A DNA stretch of 64,000 bases from Lysinibacillus sp. ZYM-1 (lineage in GTDB: Bacteria; Bacillota; Bacilli; Bacillales_A; Planococcaceae): contig NZ_KQ465106.1 of the NCBI RefSeq assembly GCF_001308875.1, positions 62,001 to 126,000 of the forward strand. Direction: 5' to 3'. Each line of letters opens with the position of its first letter. The first letter of the stretch is position 1. Positions 47,393-56,847 of this stretch are shown here, piece by piece. The notes beneath the pieces were generated by a model that was not told where the DNA came from, ran no database searches, and was given only the letters and a program-made list of their open reading frames with translations. The position numbers were made by a program, and so were the translations under genes.

Positions 47393-49588
47393 ATGGCGAA
47401 AGAGCAAATTTTGACTCCTGAGGACGTTTTTGAGTTAGTCAAATCCTACATGAATGATGAAAATGTCGCATTCGTGAAAAAAGCATATGAATTAGCAAGG
47501 GATGCCCATATTGAGCAATTCCGTAGCTCTGGTGAACCGTATATTATTCACCCAGTACAAGTAGCGGGTATTCTAGCTGAATTACAAATGGACCCAGAAA
47601 CTGTAGCGGCAGGTTTTTTACATGATGTTGTCGAAGATACAGATTTTACGCGGGATGATTTGGTACGGGAATTTGGCGAAGAAGTAGCGGTACTTGTGGA
47701 TGGAGTTACAAAATTAGGGAAAATTAAATATTTATCAAAAGAGGCACAGCAAGCAGAAAATCATCGAAAAATGTTTGTAGCCATGGCGCAGGATATCCGT
47801 GTCATCTTAATAAAGCTAGCCGACCGTCTCCACAATATGCGTACGCTAAAGCATTTGCCGGCTGAAAAGCAACGACGTATTTCAAAAGAGACATTAGAGA
47901 TTTTTGCACCACTTGCACATCGTCTTGGAATATCAACTGTCAAATGGGAGCTTGAAGATACAGCCCTTCGCTATTTAAACCCACAGCAATATTATCGTAT
48001 AGTCAGTTTGATGAAGAAAAAAAGAGACGAACGTGAGGCTTATTTAGACAATGTCATGGCTGAGATGAAGTCACAGCTGAATGAGGTTGAAATTGATGCA
48101 GATGTATATGGTCGTCCAAAGCATATTTACAGTATTTATCGAAAAATGGTGCTGCAAAAGAAACAGTTTAATGAAATTTATGATTTATTAGCCATTCGTG
48201 TACTTGTCGATAGTATTAAAGATTGCTATGCGGTTTTAGGGATTGTGCATACGTTGTGGAAACCAATGCCAGGTCGTTTTAAAGATTATATTGCTATGCC
48301 AAAGCAAAACCTGTATCAATCCTTACACACGACCGTTATTGGACCTTATGGGGATCCATTAGAGGTACAGATTCGTACGAAGGAAATGCACAAAATTGCA
48401 GAGTACGGGATTGCGGCTCACTGGGCGTATAAAGAAGGTAAAAACGTTGATCATCAAAAGCAAAATGTCGATCAAAAATTAACGTGGTTCCGTGAAATAT
48501 TAGAATTCCAAAATGAATCTTCCAACGCAGAAGAGTTCATGGAGTCCTTAAAATTTGATCTGTTTTCTGATATGGTTTACGTATTTACACCTGAAGGCGA
48601 TGTCATTGAATTACCTGCGGGTTCTGTGCCAATTGATTTCGCTTATCGTGTCCATTCTGAGGTCGGAAATCGTACGATTGGTGCGAAAATCAATGGGAAA
48701 ATGGTGCCACTTGATACACCACTGAAAACGGGCGATATCATTGAAATTTTAACATCTAAGCAATCCTTTGGTCCGAGTCGTGATTGGTTAAAAATAGCCC
48801 AATCCTCACAGGCGAAAAATAAAATAAAGCAATTCTTTAAACGTCACTTACGTGAGGAGAATATTGTCAAAGGCAAAGAGATGATTGAAAAAGAAATTCG
48901 CGCGCAGGATTTCGATTTAAAGGAAACAATGTCACCAGAAAATCTCAAACGAGTGTGTGATAAATTTAATTATACGAATGAAGAAGACTTGTATGCAGCT
49001 GTTGGTATGAACGGAATAACTGCTCAACAGGTTGTTAATCGTTTAGCTGAAAAACGCCGAAAAGAGCGTGAACAGGAAGAAGCTTTAGAGAAAATCGAAC
49101 AAAAAATGAAAAATCCGATTCCACAAAAACGCACAGAATCAGGAGTCATTGTCAAGGGCATTGATAATATGCTCATTCGACTTTCACGTTGCTGTACGCC
49201 TGTTCCAGGAGATGATATCGTTGGCTTCATTACAAAAGGTCGTGGCGTATCCGTGCATCGTGCCGACTGTCCTAATATCCAAATTGAGGATGAGCAGGAG
49301 CGACTAATTGAAGTCGAATGGGAGCATGGTGTCATCCCTGAGAAAAAAGAATACCCAGTTGATATCGAAGTATCTGCTTTTGATCGTCCTGGGATTTTAA
49401 ATGAAATCATGCAAATTGTTAGTGAAACTAAAACAAATATTTTAGCGGTAAGCGGTCGTGCTGATCGTGATAAAATGGCCACGATTCATTTAACGATTTC
49501 TATTTCAAATATTTCACATTTGCATAAAGTTGTGGAACGAATTAAACAAACACCTGATATTTATTCGGTGCAACGAGTTATCAATTAA
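47393..49588 (+). CDS. relA: Bifunctional (p)ppGpp synthetase/hydrolase Rel
   Basis: Long RelA/SpoT homologue of the stringent response. It has 731 residues: an HD hydrolase domain (about 30-200) with the metal motif FLHDVVEDT, the synthetase domain (about 230-345, [33 protein letters not shown]-like [14 protein letters not shown]), a TGS domain (about 390-450, [28 protein letters not shown]), a conserved-cysteine region ([14 protein letters not shown]) and a C-terminal ACT domain. Hydrolase residues are kept, so it should be bifunctional as in other Firmicutes. AAGGTGGAC precedes ATG 47393. Confidence 0.96.
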   Translation: MAKEQILTPEDVFELVKSYMNDENVAFVKKAYELARDAHIEQFRSSGEPYIIHPVQVAGILAELQMDPETVAAGFLHDVVEDTDFTRDDLVREFGEEVAVLVDGVTKLGKIKYLSKEAQQAENHRKMFVAMAQDIRVILIKLADRLHNMRTLKHLPAEKQRRISKETLEIFAPLAHRLGISTVKWELEDTALRYLNPQQYYRIVSLMKKKRDEREAYLDNVMAEMKSQLNEVEIDADVYGRPKHIYSIYRKMVLQKKQFNEIYDLLAIRVLVDSIKDCYAVLGIVHTLWKPMPGRFKDYIAMPKQNLYQSLHTTVIGPYGDPLEVQIRTKEMHKIAEYGIAAHWAYKEGKNVDHQKQNVDQKLTWFREILEFQNESSNAEEFMESLKFDLFSDMVYVFTPEGDVIELPAGSVPIDFAYRVHSEVGNRTIGAKINGKMVPLDTPLKTGDIIEILTSKQSFGPSRDWLKIAQSSQAKNKIKQFFKRHLREENIVKGKEMIEKEIRAQDFDLKETMSPENLKRVCDKFNYTNEEDLYAAVGMNGITAQQVVNRLAEKRRKEREQEEALEKIEQKMKNPIPQKRTESGVIVKGIDNMLIRLSRCCTPVPGDDIVGFITKGRGVSVHRADCPNIQIEDEQERLIEVEWEHGVIPEKKEYPVDIEVSAFDRPGILNEIMQIVSETKTNILAVSGRADRDKMATIHLTISISNISHLHKVVERIKQTPDIYSVQRVIN

Positions 49589-49617
49589 GCAACAGTTAGA
49601 ATTGGGGTTATTTACGT

Positions 49618-50058
49618 ATGAAGGTAGTATTACAACGCAGTAAAACGGCTTCTGTAACAGTAGACGGAACTGTCACAGGAGCAATTGAAAGTGGCTACAT
49701 TCTTCTGGTAGGCATTACACATGAGGATACGATGGAAGATGTTGTTTACTTAGCAAAAAAAGTAGCCAATTTACGCCTTTGGGAAGATACAGATGGAAAA
49801 ATGAATCATTCTATTTTGGAACACGGAGGCGCTATTTTATCCGTCTCACAATTTACGTTGTATGGGGATGCAAAAAAAGGGAATCGTCCAAGTTTCACAA
49901 GTGCTGCAAGACCAGAAGTAGCAGAGCCGCTGTGGGAAGCTTTTAACCAAGCATTACGTGAACACGGTTTACATGTGGAGACAGGTATTTTTGGTGCAAT
50001 GATGGACGTTGCACTCATTAATGATGGTCCAGTGACAATACTTCTAGAGTCAAAATAA
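49618..50058 (+). CDS. dtd: D-aminoacyl-tRNA deacylase
   Basis: Removes D-amino acids (and glycine from tRNA-Ala) mistakenly attached to tRNA. It has 146 residues. The family motifs [21 protein letters not shown] and the C-terminal [11 protein letters not shown] are intact; the second gives the cross-subunit active-site proline segment. It follows relA by 29 bases, as in B. subtilis (relA-dtd), and is probably cotranscribed. Confidence 0.96.
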   Translation: MKVVLQRSKTASVTVDGTVTGAIESGYILLVGITHEDTMEDVVYLAKKVANLRLWEDTDGKMNHSILEHGGAILSVSQFTLYGDAKKGNRPSFTSAARPEVAEPLWEAFNQALREHGLHVETGIFGAMMDVALINDGPVTILLESK

Positions 50059-50129
50059 TGGTACATTTCCTATAATTCCTTCATATACTAAAAAGTATGG
50101 TTAGTTTTATAGGAGGGAGTGTCAAGAAC

Positions 50130-50345
50130 ATGGCTCAGATGGGGAGTATATCCAATCCATATTTATACGAAACGCTAAAAATGATGATTGGTCAGGCAAT
50201 TGTAGTGCAAACCGAAAAAAATATTCAGCAAGGTATTTTACTTTCGATACTACCTGACCATATTATTTTAGAGATTCGTCGTACGCCGTTTTTCATACAG
50301 CTGGAGGAAATTGTATGGGTTACATTGGAAACAACAAAAAAATGA
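50130..50345 (+). CDS. Small DUF2642-like protein
   Basis: A 71-residue protein from ATG 50130, with AGGAGGG at 50111-50117 somewhat far upstream. A second ATG at 50139 is possible. After a short N-terminus it reads as one small beta-rich domain (MMIGQAIVVQTEKNIQQGILLSILPDHIILEI), which resembles the DUF2642/YuzF Sm-like fold found in small Bacillus proteins, some of them spore-associated. This resemblance is by eye. It is followed by a terminator, so it may be the last gene of the relA-dtd unit. Confidence 0.6.
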   Translation: MAQMGSISNPYLYETLKMMIGQAIVVQTEKNIQQGILLSILPDHIILEIRRTPFFIQLEEIVWVTLETTKK

Positions 50346-50353
50346 GTAAGTAT

Positions 50354-50394
50354 GAACCTTCGAATCATGGCAGATGATAGAAGGTTCTTTTTTG
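50354..50394 (+). terminator. Intrinsic terminator after relA-dtd and the small gene
   Basis: GAACCTTC (50354-50361) pairs with GAAGGTTC (50380-50387), with further partial pairing in the loop (ATCATGGC / CAGATGAT), then a T run. Confidence 0.85.
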
Positions 50395-50463
50395 ATTCAT
50401 ATACGGTATAATGAATGCGTTTAATTATTAGAATATTTGATTTATTAGAGAGGTTGAAACTAA

Positions 50464-51771
50464 ATGCAAACGATAGCGATTCTAGGTTCATTGTTTTTTT
50501 GGAATAATATAAAGGAGCATTTCGCAGCGTTTCCTCAAGTACAATTTATTCATTTTTCATACACGCACCCTGTGCAGTGTGTGGAACTTATTGACGAAGC
50601 AGCATCGCGATCGGATATTGTATTATTTGCTGGCTCAATTCCATATTTTTATTGCTATGAAAAAATAAAGGAATCTCGTATACATGCGACATATCTTCCT
50701 TTCGATGAATTGACATTAGCACTTTCATTATTATCATTACACCATCATGAAAGAGTGGAACTTAGCGAATTATCGATTGATTTACCTAAAAAGGATAGCT
50801 TTTATCAAGTGATGAAGGAGGCAGGGATTTCATCCGCAGGTGTTTATGTAATGGATTATGCATCTGTACATGAAAAACCTGAAAAAATAGCAGAACTAAA
50901 TATGACTGATTATGTCCTTTATCATAAGGAATTATATAAAGCCGGAAAGACTAAATTAGCCCTTACTAGTCTACATGCCGTTTTTATAGAGTTACAGCAA
51001 TTAGGGATACCCGCGAAGTATATGGTTGAAAGCAAACAAACTTTTACAGCGGCCATTAGCAGAGCACTAGATACGTATAATAATAAATTGTTGACGTCCT
51101 CGCAAATTGCTGTTGTGTCTATTTGTAGCAAAGAAAATTTATCGCACGATCATCCAGTATTTTTGAATACTTTAGAAAAATTAAGCGAACGTTTACAAGC
51201 AAGAGTCATGCCATCACAACAGGAGCCATATTTAATTATTTCAACTAGAGGGGTGATTGAAAAGCTTGAGCCCACTTATTTACAATCAATAAAAGAACAA
51301 TTCGAACAACAATTTGGAGCTTTTTTTCAAGTGGGAGTTGGTTACGGTTATTCTTTACATGAAGCAGAAGCGCATTCGTCCCAGGCTTTATTTTTTACAA
51401 CCAAATTTAGAGAGGCCTCTACGGTAATGTGTTTGGTGGATGAACATAATCGATTACATGGACCATTATTTGAAAATAATAAAAAGGTTGCCTTAAGCAA
51501 TAATAATAAAAATATTTTAGAGATCGCTGAAAATGTAAAAATGAGTGCTAAAAATTTAAATGTAATGAAGCAGTTCATGTTGGTAACAAATAATCGCCCC
51601 TTTTCGGCTGCTGAATTAGCGAACTATATGAATCTGTCACGTAGATCTGCTGAGCGCATTATTAATCGATTAATTGAACATAACTATTTTATGTTAGCAG
51701 GAGAGGAACACCCTTATCATCAAGGCCGTCCAAGAAAGCTTTATAAGACAACGACGAAATGGAATATCTGA
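50464..51771 (+). CDS. Unusual transcriptional regulator next to a YfcC carrier
   Basis: A 435-residue protein in three parts. Residues 1-105 look like a Rossmann-type sensor domain (MQTIAILGSLFFWNN, ADIVLFAGSIPYFY-like). Residues about 210-330 carry a degenerate GGDEF/palm-like segment (FFQVGVGYGYSLHEAEAHSSQALF), as in CdaR-type regulators. Residues about 370-435 are a winged helix (PFSAAELANYMNLSRRSAERIINRLIEHNYF). No kinase, receiver or catalytic motif is seen. It precedes a predicted carboxylate or amino-acid carrier and probably controls it. I cannot name the family. The start follows AGAGAGGTTGAAACTAA, and TATAAT at 50407-50412 may be the -10. Confidence 0.65.
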   Translation: MQTIAILGSLFFWNNIKEHFAAFPQVQFIHFSYTHPVQCVELIDEAASRSDIVLFAGSIPYFYCYEKIKESRIHATYLPFDELTLALSLLSLHHHERVELSELSIDLPKKDSFYQVMKEAGISSAGVYVMDYASVHEKPEKIAELNMTDYVLYHKELYKAGKTKLALTSLHAVFIELQQLGIPAKYMVESKQTFTAAISRALDTYNNKLLTSSQIAVVSICSKENLSHDHPVFLNTLEKLSERLQARVMPSQQEPYLIISTRGVIEKLEPTYLQSIKEQFEQQFGAFFQVGVGYGYSLHEAEAHSSQALFFTTKFREASTVMCLVDEHNRLHGPLFENNKKVALSNNNKNILEIAENVKMSAKNLNVMKQFMLVTNNRPFSAAELANYMNLSRRSAERIINRLIEHNYFMLAGEEHPYHQGRPRKLYKTTTKWNI

Positions 51772-51790
51772 AATAATAGAAAATTAATAC

Positions 51791-51819
51791 TTTACAATAA
51801 ATTTGAACTAATGTATATT
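51791..51819 (+). promoter_or_regulatory. Probable promoter of the YfcC-type gene
   Basis: TTTACA (51791-51796) and TATATT (51814-51819) with 17 bases between them, about 95 bases before the start codon. Confidence 0.6.
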
Positions 51820-51912
51820 TATTTTCAATTAACGACATATAGCGACAAAGAAGAAAGGAGGATTTCGACAGAATTTGCTAATGTCTAAAACTATCAATAG
51901 GTTGGTGATATT

Positions 51913-53319
51913 TTGGAAAATGAACAGCGTGTAAAAAAGAAGAGTTGGCTGAAAGTACCTCATACATATACCATAATTTTTGCTATTATTTTTCTAGCAG
52001 GTATTGCAAGCTATATTATTCCAGCAGGTGAGTTTGACAGATTAGAAGATCCGGAAGGACGAATGCTCGTTGTAGATGGAAGCTATCATCATATCGAAAG
52101 TAATCCAGTTTCCATTTTTGAAATGTTTACAGCAATTCCAATGGGTCTTGAAAAAGGTGCCCAAATTATTTTCTACATTTTCTTAGTTAGTGGTGTATTT
52201 GGTATTATTCATTCTACAGGCGCCATTGAAGCTGGCGTTTATAAAGGTGTAAAGGCTTTAGAGGGTAGAGAGAAGCTATTAATTCCTTTATCCATGATTC
52301 TATTCTCTGTTGGCGGGTTTACAATGGGGATGGCTGAAGAAACGATTATTTTCGTACCGATTGGCGTAGCAATTGCTCGAGCTATGGGCTTTGATGCAGT
52401 AACAGGAACAGCCATGATTACACTAGGAGCAGCCAGCGGATTTTTTGGGGGAATGCTTAATCCCTTTACCGTCGGTGTTGCACAATCACTAGCGGATGTA
52501 CCATTATTTTCCGGTATCGGTTTCCGTGCGGTTGTCTATATTTTTGTGTTAAGCTTTGCTATTTTCTATGTATCTCGCTATGCCTTTAAGGTGAAAAAGA
52601 ATCCACAAGCAAGTGTTATTTACGATATTGAACAACAGGCTAAATCTAATGTGTCTGCGATTGATATTCCTCCATTAACAGGGAAACATAAATTGGTATT
52701 TATTGTGATGGCTTGTGGGATCGGATTTAATATTTATGGTGTATTTAATTGGGACTGGTTTTTAACACAATTAACAGCGTCCTTCTTAATCATGGGCTTA
52801 ATTGCAGGACTAATTGGTGGTTTAAAGCCTGGCACTATTTTTGATTCCTTTATTGATGGGGCAAAGGCTGTAACATTTGGTGCTCTCATCGTCGGTTTTG
52901 CCCGTGCTATTACAGTAGTTTTAGAGCAAGGGAAAATCATTGATACGATTGTTTATGCAGCATCAGAGACAATTGGGCATTTACCGCATGCTATAAGTGC
53001 AATCGGTATGTTATTTATTCAAGCCCTTTTGAATTTATTTATTTCATCTGGTAGTGGACAGGCGGCAGCAACAATGCCGATTATGATTCCAATTACTGAT
53101 TTATTAGGTTTAGAACGACAAGTTGCGGTTTTAGCATTCCAATATGGAGATTCATTAACAAACTCGATAATTCCTACTTCATCTGCATTAATGGCGTATT
53201 TAGCCGTAGCAGGTATTCCTTATGAAAAGTGGATTAAATTCATATGGAAGATGATTCTTGGCTGGGTAGTAATAGCATGTTTGGCGTTAATCGCTGCGGT
53301 CGCATTAGGCATCTCCTAA
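51913..53319 (+). CDS. YfcC/DcuC-family carrier
   Basis: A 468-residue membrane protein of the DcuC/YfcC family (ion-coupled carriers proposed to move C4-dicarboxylates, arginine or peptides). About 12 membrane segments are seen. Family blocks: KVPHTYTIIFAIIFLAGIASYIIPAGEFDR at the N-terminus, GGFTMGMAEETIIFVPIGVAIARAMGFD and SSGSGQAAATMPIMIPITDLLGLERQ. The substrate is not readable. TTG 51913 with AGGTTGGTGAT upstream is used. A stronger AAAGGAGG lies further up at 51855-51861 and could serve a short upstream frame. The gene before it is its probable regulator. Confidence 0.85.
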   Translation: MENEQRVKKKSWLKVPHTYTIIFAIIFLAGIASYIIPAGEFDRLEDPEGRMLVVDGSYHHIESNPVSIFEMFTAIPMGLEKGAQIIFYIFLVSGVFGIIHSTGAIEAGVYKGVKALEGREKLLIPLSMILFSVGGFTMGMAEETIIFVPIGVAIARAMGFDAVTGTAMITLGAASGFFGGMLNPFTVGVAQSLADVPLFSGIGFRAVVYIFVLSFAIFYVSRYAFKVKKNPQASVIYDIEQQAKSNVSAIDIPPLTGKHKLVFIVMACGIGFNIYGVFNWDWFLTQLTASFLIMGLIAGLIGGLKPGTIFDSFIDGAKAVTFGALIVGFARAITVVLEQGKIIDTIVYAASETIGHLPHAISAIGMLFIQALLNLFISSGSGQAAATMPIMIPITDLLGLERQVAVLAFQYGDSLTNSIIPTSSALMAYLAVAGIPYEKWIKFIWKMILGWVVIACLALIAAVALGIS

Positions 53320-53325
53320 AACATG

Positions 53326-53366
53326 AAAGAAGCTGTGGAAAGTGATTCCTTCCACAGCTTCTTTGT
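53326..53366. terminator. Convergent terminator between the YfcC-type gene and the amidase
   Basis: AAAGAAGCTGTGGAA (53326-53340) pairs perfectly with TTCCACAGCTTCTTT (53350-53364). The T content is moderate on both sides. Confidence 0.82.
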
Positions 53367-53367
53367 C

Positions 53368-54948
53368 TTATTCTTTATCCGCATTAAAGTAATTTAAGAT
53401 GCCTTGATAAATTCCGAGGGTAGCCTGTTCACGGAATTTAGCCGTTGTGATGGCACGTTCCTCACTAGCATTACTTAAGTATCCTAACTCAATAAGCACG
53501 GCTTTTTGACGATTCTCTCGTAGTACTAAGTAATTGCCCTGTTGTGTTCCGCGATCTCTCAAATCTATTTTACTCGAAAGTCCATCATGTATGGCCTCAG
53601 CAAGCCCTTTTTGATTACTATTCATATAATAGGACGTGAAGCCGTTAATAGAGCTATCGTCAGTTGCATCATAATGTAGACTGATAAAGGCATCTGCCTC
53701 ATATTGATGTGCAATCGAGACACGCTTACGCAGTGCCACATACTCGTCTGATTCTCGTGTCATAACAACATTGGCTCCAGCAGCACTTAACTTGGAGGCA
53801 AGGAGAGTGGCTGTTTTCAAGGTAATTCCTTTTTCTTCTGTTCCACGTTGGCCTGTTGTACCATGGTCATTGCCTCCATGCCCAGCATCTACAACAATGG
53901 TCAGTCCATTTAACGTTCCCTTTTTACGTGGCTCTAGTTGATCCTTTTGTGGAATTGAAGTTTTATTGGAGCTCGTTGTCACAACCCAGTTCGCAACAAA
54001 CGCTGTTTCTTTGTCTAATTGAATTTCGTAGAAATCATTTTTTACGCCTACAATAGGATACGTTTTACCAGCATCTACTCGCTCCACTACTTCAGCTGCT
54101 GTTGAAGCATCCGTTCGGAGGTTTGTCCCATTATAAATAATGGTAACGGATTCCAAATCTTTTGAAGAGGACGATTTAGATGTACTCTTTACTTTATTTG
54201 AAAATGTCCCATAAAAACTATAGACCCATCCAGTTTTTTTATCATTGTACTGAATTTGTACCCAATTGTGCTCATGCGTAAGTACTTTGTAAGCCTGTCC
54301 TTTTTTTACAGTGCCAATTTTTTTAGCATTCAAGTCTGGTTTTTTACGAACATTCAGTGCATCCACCAAAATAGTAAAGCTTGTATCTTTATTTACAGGT
54401 GTAGTAGTTGTTGATACTTCTACTGCATTTTCTTTTGGTTCCGTTTCTTTTTTAGGACTATCGTTAATCGTGACATAATCCTTAGAAACCCAACCTGTTA
54501 GTCCATTCCAATCAATTTTTGCCCATTCATTATTCTCCTCAATGAGGTTTGCTTGGTTGCCCGTAGAGAGCTGTCCAAGAACAGCTGAAGAGATATCTGG
54601 TTCTGTGCGAATATTTAAACGGTCTACCTGTGAAATAACAGTTTTATCAATGGTTTTTTGAGCGTTTGTAGAGGCAGTCAGCCAAGATGCTACCCACCCT
54701 TCATAGCTACCTGTTTTTACTTGTATCCAATCACCTTCACGACCAATTGAAGTTAAAGGATCACCTTCTTCTAAAGTCGTAATAATTGGATAAGACAATC
54801 CAGGACCCTCACGTAAATGAAGAATCATACCTGCTACTTTTAGATCACTGGCGTCAGCGGAAGCTTTTTGAATAAAGTTCTTATTTGGAATCGCAATTGT
54901 TACCATTAGTACGAAGATGATAATACTATGTAAAATTTTTGTCCTCAT
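53368..54948 (-). CDS. N-acetylmuramoyl-L-alanine amidase with SH3b repeats (YrvJ-like)
   Basis: Secreted cell-wall hydrolase of 526 residues. A signal peptide (residues 1-32, IIIFVLMVTIAIP core) is followed by four bacterial SH3 domains at about 33-92, 105-163, 190-250 and 265-330, each with the GWV or similar wall-binding pattern. The C-terminal Amidase_3 domain (about 350-525) has the zinc residues in VVDAGHGGNDHGTTG and FISLHYD, and the glutamates in EEKG and VLIELGYLSN. In B. subtilis yrvJ lies between dtd and hisS, as here, but it is inverted in this window and separated from dtd by three genes. Confidence 0.92.
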   Translation of the reverse strand: MRTKILHSIIIFVLMVTIAIPNKNFIQKASADASDLKVAGMILHLREGPGLSYPIITTLEEGDPLTSIGREGDWIQVKTGSYEGWVASWLTASTNAQKTIDKTVISQVDRLNIRTEPDISSAVLGQLSTGNQANLIEENNEWAKIDWNGLTGWVSKDYVTINDSPKKETEPKENAVEVSTTTTPVNKDTSFTILVDALNVRKKPDLNAKKIGTVKKGQAYKVLTHEHNWVQIQYNDKKTGWVYSFYGTFSNKVKSTSKSSSSKDLESVTIIYNGTNLRTDASTAAEVVERVDAGKTYPIVGVKNDFYEIQLDKETAFVANWVVTTSSNKTSIPQKDQLEPRKKGTLNGLTIVVDAGHGGNDHGTTGQRGTEEKGITLKTATLLASKLSAAGANVVMTRESDEYVALRKRVSIAHQYEADAFISLHYDATDDSSINGFTSYYMNSNQKGLAEAIHDGLSSKIDLRDRGTQQGNYLVLRENRQKAVLIELGYLSNASEERAITTAKFREQATLGIYQGILNYFNADKE

Positions 54949-55062
54949 CAGATTCCTCCTATTCCTTGTGCTATTTTACCATGCTTTTGTATGAAAATTC
55001 GTGGTAAAAAGGTAATGGAATTTGTCATTTTCATTACTGCCTGATGAAAAAAACAAAAATAG

Positions 55063-55091
55063 TTGACATTGGCCTAGCTAGTGACTAACAT
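55063..55091 (+). promoter_or_regulatory. Promoter of the hisS-aspS leader
   Basis: TTGACA (55063-55068) and TAACAT (55086-55091) with 17 bases between; transcription should start near 55098. Confidence 0.82.
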
Positions 55092-55097
55092 AAAGGG

Positions 55098-55385
55098 TAA
55101 TCGAAAAATGATTAATCGCTTATGACCAAGCAAGTAGCGTGTACCTCTATTGGAACAGAGAGGGGAAGACTTAGGCTGCAATCTTTCCTACAAAAATGTA
55201 TGACGTGAATAACACTTGAGAGGCTTTTTTCCGAAAAGCAGTGCTTAGTAGGAAAAAACGGAATCGGCCGTTATCCGATTACGAGGAGGACACATGTAAA
55301 AATTTGTGTCAACTAGGGTGGAACCGCGGAAGCTTATACAGCTCTCGTCCCTTGCAGTGGCAAGGTGACGGGAGCTTTTTGTGTT
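55098..55385 (+). ncRNA. T-box riboswitch of hisS-aspS
   Basis: The exact T-box consensus AGGGTGGAACCGCGG lies at 55315-55329. Upstream is a stem I region with AGAGAGG and GGAAGACTTAGGCTGC (near 55160-55185), and downstream a terminator. The specifier region (about 55200-55220) contains GAC at 55202-55204 and CAC at 55213-55215, so by eye either aspartate or histidine tRNA could be sensed. Both fit the two genes downstream. Confidence 0.92.
55340..55381 (+). terminator. T-box-controlled terminator before hisS
   Basis: AGCTCTCGTC pairs with GACGGGAGCT (one mismatch and wobble) with an inner CCTTGC/GCAAGG stem, followed by Ts. It overlaps the sequence that the antiterminator would use. Confidence 0.88.
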
Positions 55386-55515
55386 GTCCGAAAAATTGAG
55401 ATGCTCTTAATGAGGGGAAACCTGCTTAACTCGATGAAAAAGGCACTTGAGTGAACTCGTTCAAAACGGAGGAAAAACTGCTCAATCATAGGCAATCAAT
55501 ATAGGAGGGAATTAC

Positions 55516-56784
55516 ATGAGTTTTAAAGTGCCAAGAGGGACACAAGATATTTTGCCAGGTCAATCTGAAAAATGGCAAAAGGTTGAAGCGATTATTCGTG
55601 ATATTTGTCGTGTATATCGCTATAACGAAATTCGTACACCGATTTTTGAGCAAACTGATTTATTTGCACGCGGTGTTGGTGAAACAACGGATGTTGTACA
55701 AAAAGAAATGTATACATTTGAGGATCGCGGAGGCCGCTCGTTAACACTGCGTCCTGAAAATACAGCTGGTGTTGTACGTGCATATGTTGAACATAAAATG
55801 TTTGGTGCTCCAGACCAACCTGTTAAGCTTTCCTATTTAGGACCCATGTTCCGCTATGAACGTCAACAAGCTGGCCGCTACCGCCAATTTGTTCAATTTG
55901 GGGTAGAGGCAATTGGTTCAGCAGATCCTGCAATCGATGCAGAAGTCATTGCTCTTGCAATGGATGTCTATGAATCAGCTGGCTTAAAGGATTTAAAATT
56001 AGTGATCAATTCACTGGGTGATAAAGAAACACGTGATACGCACCGAACAGCTTTATTACAACATTTTGAGCCACATATTCATGAGTTTTGCTCAGATTGC
56101 CAAAATCGTTTGCATAAAAATCCATTACGTATTTTAGATTGTAAGGTGGATCGTGAGCACCCATTAATGCAAACGGCTCCTGCATTAACAGATTTCCTCA
56201 CTGAGGAATCGGCTACTTATTTTGCTCAAGTGAAAACATATTTAGATACTTTGGGTATTACGTATGAGGTTGATCCAAATCTTGTAAGAGGACTGGATTA
56301 TTACAATCATACAACATTCGAAATAATGTCTTCGGCATCTGGCTTTGGTGCTATTACAACCCTTTGTGGTGGTGGACGATACAATGGTCTGGTGCAAGAA
56401 ATAGGCGGCCCAGATGTACCCGGTATTGGTTTCGCATTAAGTATTGAACGTCTGTTATTAGCGCTTGAAGCAGAGGGCGTTGAATTGGATACGGCTTCAG
56501 GACTAGACGTTTATATTATTGCCATGGGTGATGAAGCGAAGCAAAAGGCTGTAGAGTTGACTAGTACTTTCCGTGCGAAGGGTCTTGCAACAGAGATGGA
56601 TTATTTAGATCGTAAAATGAAAGCCCAAATGAAATCAGCTGACCGTCTAGGGGCAAAGTATACAATTGTCCTTGGTGAAACAGAGCTTGAAGAGCAACAA
56701 GCCGCGGTGAAACATATGGAATCTGGTGAACAGCACAAGGTTGCATTTTCAGAGTTAGTGAACTATTTATCACAACAATCTTAA
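55516..56784 (+). CDS. hisS: Histidine--tRNA ligase
   Basis: Class II synthetase that charges tRNA-His. It has 422 residues. Motif 1 is in [17 protein letters not shown], motif 2 in [25 protein letters not shown], and the histidine-specific motifs [13 protein letters not shown] and [15 protein letters not shown] are intact. The C-terminal anticodon-binding domain runs from about residue 325. AGGAGGGAATTAC precedes ATG 55516. aspS follows after 63 bases, and both are under the upstream T-box. Confidence 0.97.
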   Translation: MSFKVPRGTQDILPGQSEKWQKVEAIIRDICRVYRYNEIRTPIFEQTDLFARGVGETTDVVQKEMYTFEDRGGRSLTLRPENTAGVVRAYVEHKMFGAPDQPVKLSYLGPMFRYERQQAGRYRQFVQFGVEAIGSADPAIDAEVIALAMDVYESAGLKDLKLVINSLGDKETRDTHRTALLQHFEPHIHEFCSDCQNRLHKNPLRILDCKVDREHPLMQTAPALTDFLTEESATYFAQVKTYLDTLGITYEVDPNLVRGLDYYNHTTFEIMSSASGFGAITTLCGGGRYNGLVQEIGGPDVPGIGFALSIERLLLALEAEGVELDTASGLDVYIIAMGDEAKQKAVELTSTFRAKGLATEMDYLDRKMKAQMKSADRLGAKYTIVLGETELEEQQAAVKHMESGEQHKVAFSELVNYLSQQS

Positions 56785-56847
56785 AAAAGATAGGGCATTT
56801 CTTGTTGAATGCTACATAAATTGAATATATTTTGGAGGAATTTAACA

